Shown here piece by piece: positions 6,250 to 7,982 of a stretch of DNA of 7,982 bases. The DNA comes from Anaerolineae bacterium (GTDB lineage: Bacteria > Chloroflexota > Anaerolineae > Aggregatilineales > Phototrophicaceae), in NCBI GenBank assembly GCA_028284565.1, contig JANQRM010000073.1, positions 1 through 7,982 on the forward strand, given 5' to 3'. The translations under genes were made by a program, and so were the position numbers. The notes below the pieces were generated by a model that saw only the letters and a program-made list of their open reading frames with translations, ran no database searches and had not been told where the DNA came from. Numbering within the stretch: position 1 is the stretch's first letter; the number at the start of each line of letters is the position of its first letter.

Positions 6250-6954
6250 ATGCTGGATGCACAGATTGAACAGGACATTCGCAAAGATTTAGAAACACAA
6301 TACAACAAGCGCACAGAATTTCGGACCCACATAACCGTTTTTTTGGCAATAAATGTGATTGCGTGGGTGCTATGGGCAATATTTGGCATTGAAGCTATCG
6401 GACATGCCTTTCCGTTTCCCTTATTGTTGACAGGTTTTTGGGGTGCGGGCTTGCTTGCACATGGGGCAGAGACCCACTTTCAAACGGGCGAACATGCTAC
6501 CGCCCGTCGTCACGCCTTTGAAGATGCCATGCTCCGTGAATATGGACCCGATTGGCGTGACACAACCTCTGCCAAAGAGCAAAAGAAAGTCCGCAAACAA
6601 GTCCTGAAGCCCTTTAATGAAAAGACAGAAGGAATTCAACACGCTCTCGTCTTTTTCCCGGTGAACATCACTTTCTGGATACTGTACTTGGGCTTCTTAC
6701 AACCTCAAGGCATTACCGACTTTCCCTTTCCCTTTTTAATCACCATTCCGTGGACGATGGGGGTGATTGTTCATTTGATGCAAACGCGCGTTGCCAGCTA
6801 CTTGAGTTCGGATAAGTTTGAAGCCGAAGTCCAACGCGAACTCGAAAGAGCCGGAATCAGCAAACGCAAGCGCAAACGACTGGCAGACGAAGACTATCTT
6901 GATGATGAAATGATTTATCTGGACGATGAACAAAACGCCTATCAAGAAATGTAG
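6250..6954 (+). CDS. Membrane protein with two tandem 2TM units
   Basis: Integral membrane protein of 234 residues from the ATG, function unknown. It holds two copies of a unit that resembles the 2TM domain (PF13239): a charged helix, a first membrane helix, a short FPFP loop, a second membrane helix, then a charged amphipathic helix. Copy 1 spans about 21-98, with membrane helices near 27-46 and 54-73. Copy 2 spans about 125-201, with helices near 131-149 and 158-178. Shared marks are the KRTEF/KTEGI entry, the FPFP turn (54-57 and 158-161) and the trailing H/A-rich segment. The tail has a basic cluster KRKRKR (205-210) followed by an acidic stretch, and is probably cytoplasmic by the positive-inside rule. 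In other proteins 2TM domains are often attached to histidine kinases or LytTR regulators; no such domain is here. It follows the radical SAM gene by 68 bp with no terminator between, so it may be read from the same transcript. Confidence 0.82.
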   Translation: MLDAQIEQDIRKDLETQYNKRTEFRTHITVFLAINVIAWVLWAIFGIEAIGHAFPFPLLLTGFWGAGLLAHGAETHFQTGEHATARRHAFEDAMLREYGPDWRDTTSAKEQKKVRKQVLKPFNEKTEGIQHALVFFPVNITFWILYLGFLQPQGITDFPFPFLITIPWTMGVIVHLMQTRVASYLSSDKFEAEVQRELERAGISKRKRKRLADEDYLDDEMIYLDDEQNAYQEM

Positions 6955-7097
6955 GAGTTAGCTAATCGCTAAACATTGAAGCTGATGGCTTTGTCCCTTG
7001 GTTTGTGAACGGTTAGAAACACTGCAAACTTAACTGTCCAATTCCAAAATCCTGCTACAATTATCAACAAGGGTTCAGTTGACATAGGACAGTCTGC
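6955..7097 (+). other. Intergenic region with weak hairpin and a candidate extended -10 promoter
   Basis: TTAGC (6958-6962) and GCTAA (6968-6972) can form a small stem, but without a T-run. TGCTACAAT (7053-7061) is an extended -10 element; the matching -35 region near 7034-7039 (CTGTCC) is poor. Transcription from it would begin near 7068, about 30 nt before the GTG at 7098. Nothing else is seen in this gap. Confidence 0.45.
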
Positions 7098-7523
7098 GTG
7101 ACCATTCGCATCAATGAAGTATTTCTACCAGAAGAAAAAAAGCTGGGACGTTATACAGTAGAATTGCTGGTGAAGTCCAACCACGGTTGGGATTCTTTTG
7201 TCATGCCACTAGATTGCATTGTGTCGAATTTCCGTCTTTTGCTCAAACCTTTCCGCAAGAAATACGAACACGCCAGCATTCCCGCCTCGTATATCAAAGA
7301 TGCTTCAATCGTCGAACTCGATAATCATCGCTGTGCCGGAGTGCAACTCCAAACTGGACACTTCATCTATTTGCAAGCCAAAGGGCGGTATGTCGACTTG
7401 ATGCATGAAGACCTGCGCGCGATGAAAGCCCCGGCTCCTGCCTTCCAATTTGATGACAAAGTGGCACGTGATGATATTCAACGCCTGATTACCTTCTTTG
7501 GTCGCCTCACACGTTCAGAATAG
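7098..7523 (+). CDS. Hypothetical protein, 141 aa, possibly PH-like fold
   Basis: I cannot name the family. It is a soluble protein with no signal peptide or membrane helix and a single Cys pair (C40, C79) that is not motif-like. Alternating hydrophobic stretches (YTVELLVKS, CIVSNFRLLLKPF, IPASYIKDASIVELD, GVQLQTGHFIYLQA) suggest seven or so beta strands, ending in a charged helix (DDIQRLITFFGRL). That strand-rich body with one C-terminal helix, and the phrase FRLLLKP followed by a basic KKY and an IP.SYI turn, recall bacterial PH- or GRAM-like domains; this is a guess from pattern only. The GTG start is supported by AGGAC (7086-7090), 7 nt upstream. An earlier start is unlikely because the frame closes shortly before it. 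The gene stands alone between gaps of about 140 and 122 bp. Confidence 0.75.
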   Translation: MTIRINEVFLPEEKKLGRYTVELLVKSNHGWDSFVMPLDCIVSNFRLLLKPFRKKYEHASIPASYIKDASIVELDNHRCAGVQLQTGHFIYLQAKGRYVDLMHEDLRAMKAPAPAFQFDDKVARDDIQRLITFFGRLTRSE

Positions 7524-7645
7524 CCCTAACCGAAAACCAACCGTCAGGTTTGCGTCAGCTTGCCGTTGTGCAGGACTATGGTTGAATCTCTATGCTTAGG
7601 ACAACAAAGTTATTTGCAGTCCAATAGAGTTTTGTGAGCAGGCAT

Positions 7646-7982
7646 ATGAACGGCATCAACTGGATAGTAAGGCGAACCCTCTTTATCAGCATCTTGATTG
7701 GACTAACAGCCTGTCAAGCACCCGATGATAAGCTCCTGCATACACAGATTCCCACGGTCGTTCCCATCGTGAATCAACAGCATTCGCAAGCCTATCGTTT
7801 CCAAGCTGACCCACGACAATCAACTACTCTACAATTATCCACCACTGAAGCCCATATCGCTTTTACTGCGGAGGTCAAAAATCCACAGGGCGAGAAGATT
7901 GCGACACTCGATAGTGGCTTACTGCAAACCGCATCCCTGACCATCCCACCCAGTTCAGGGGAATATCAAGTAATTGTTTTTT
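7646..7982 (+). CDS. Lipoprotein, N-terminal part (3' end outside window)
   Basis: The frame from ATG 7646 stays open to the window edge, giving 112 codons. It opens with a basic N-terminus (VRR), a hydrophobic core (TLFISILIGL) and the lipobox LTAC, so Cys23 should be lipidated after signal peptidase II cleavage and the protein anchored on the outer face of the membrane. After a Pro-rich segment (IPTVVPIVN), the visible part is strand-rich, with YRFQAD, TLQLSTTEAHIAFTAEVKNPQG and SLTIPPSSGEYQVIVF. The order of strands and the closing GEYQVIV strand recall PPC-like or other beta-sandwich domains seen in secreted proteins, including the one at 776-2170. No conserved catalytic residues can be judged from this fragment. 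The ribosome site is weak (GAG 7636-7638, or AGG 7640-7642), and the promoter in 7524-7645 is unclear. Confidence 0.78.
   Translation, partial: MNGINWIVRRTLFISILIGLTACQAPDDKLLHTQIPTVVPIVNQQHSQAYRFQADPRQSTTLQLSTTEAHIAFTAEVKNPQGEKIATLDSGLLQTASLTIPPSSGEYQVIVF

Noticed and set aside
6958..6972. TTAGC/GCTAA stem after the 2TM gene as a terminator
   Set aside because: It has only five AT-rich pairs and no T-run.
7079..7084. Perfect TTGACA before the 141-aa gene
   Set aside because: No -10 box lies at 16-18 bp, and the spacing would place initiation inside the coding region.
1..7982. CRISPR array, tRNA, rRNA, transposase, integrase or phage/defence module
   Set aside because: No regularly spaced repeats, tRNA-like cloverleaf or T-loop sequence, or recognisable mobile or defence protein was found on either strand.

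Overview
The window looks like ordinary chromosomal DNA of a free-living bacterium with moderate GC content. The best guess is Chloroflexota (Anaerolineae-like). This rests on a primary-type sigma factor with a very acidic N-terminus, a secreted protein that joins a discoidin-like domain to PPC-like repeats, a SEC-C-tailed radical SAM maturase, and GTG/TTG starts behind strong Shine-Dalgarno sites. It is an inference from protein style, not from a marker gene. No tRNA, rRNA, CRISPR array, insertion sequence or phage gene was seen.

Layout. (1) Positions 1-683, plus strand: the C-terminal part of a sensor histidine kinase whose start lies outside the window. (2) Positions 776-2170, minus strand: a 464-residue secreted protein, convergent with the kinase; the 92-bp gap holds an imperfect GC-rich palindrome. 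(3) Positions 2268-2753, minus strand: a 161-residue helical protein of unknown function. (4) A divergent intergenic region carrying a near-consensus sigma-70 promoter (TTGACA, 18 bp, TATAAT) that drives a DUF177/YceD protein (3023-3550) and possibly the sigma-70 factor behind it (3664-4776). A clear intrinsic terminator at 4802-4826 closes this block. (5) Positions 4880-6181: a radical SAM/SPASM enzyme of the anaerobic sulfatase-maturase family with a C-terminal SEC-C zinc motif, followed 68 bp later by a membrane protein made of two 2TM units (6250-6954). (6) Positions 7098-7523: a small cytoplasmic protein of unknown family, possibly PH-like. (7) From 7646 to the end of the window: the N-terminal part of a lipoprotein.

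The best-supported functional block is DUF177 plus sigma factor, which are housekeeping functions in ribosome biogenesis and transcription initiation. The usual DUF177 neighbour, rpmF (ribosomal protein L32), is absent. The maturase has no sulfatase next to it, so its client protein must lie elsewhere. Several start codons had to be moved downstream of the longest open frame: GTG 3023, TTG 3664 and ATG 6250. In each case the longer frame would begin inside a promoter element or a Shine-Dalgarno site, or just after one.

I found no convincing new multi-gene system. The items most worth a second look are the duplicated 2TM protein, the architecture of the secreted protein, the DUF177-sigma pairing without rpmF, the palindrome at 702-746 and the TGACGTA direct repeat at 6202-6218.
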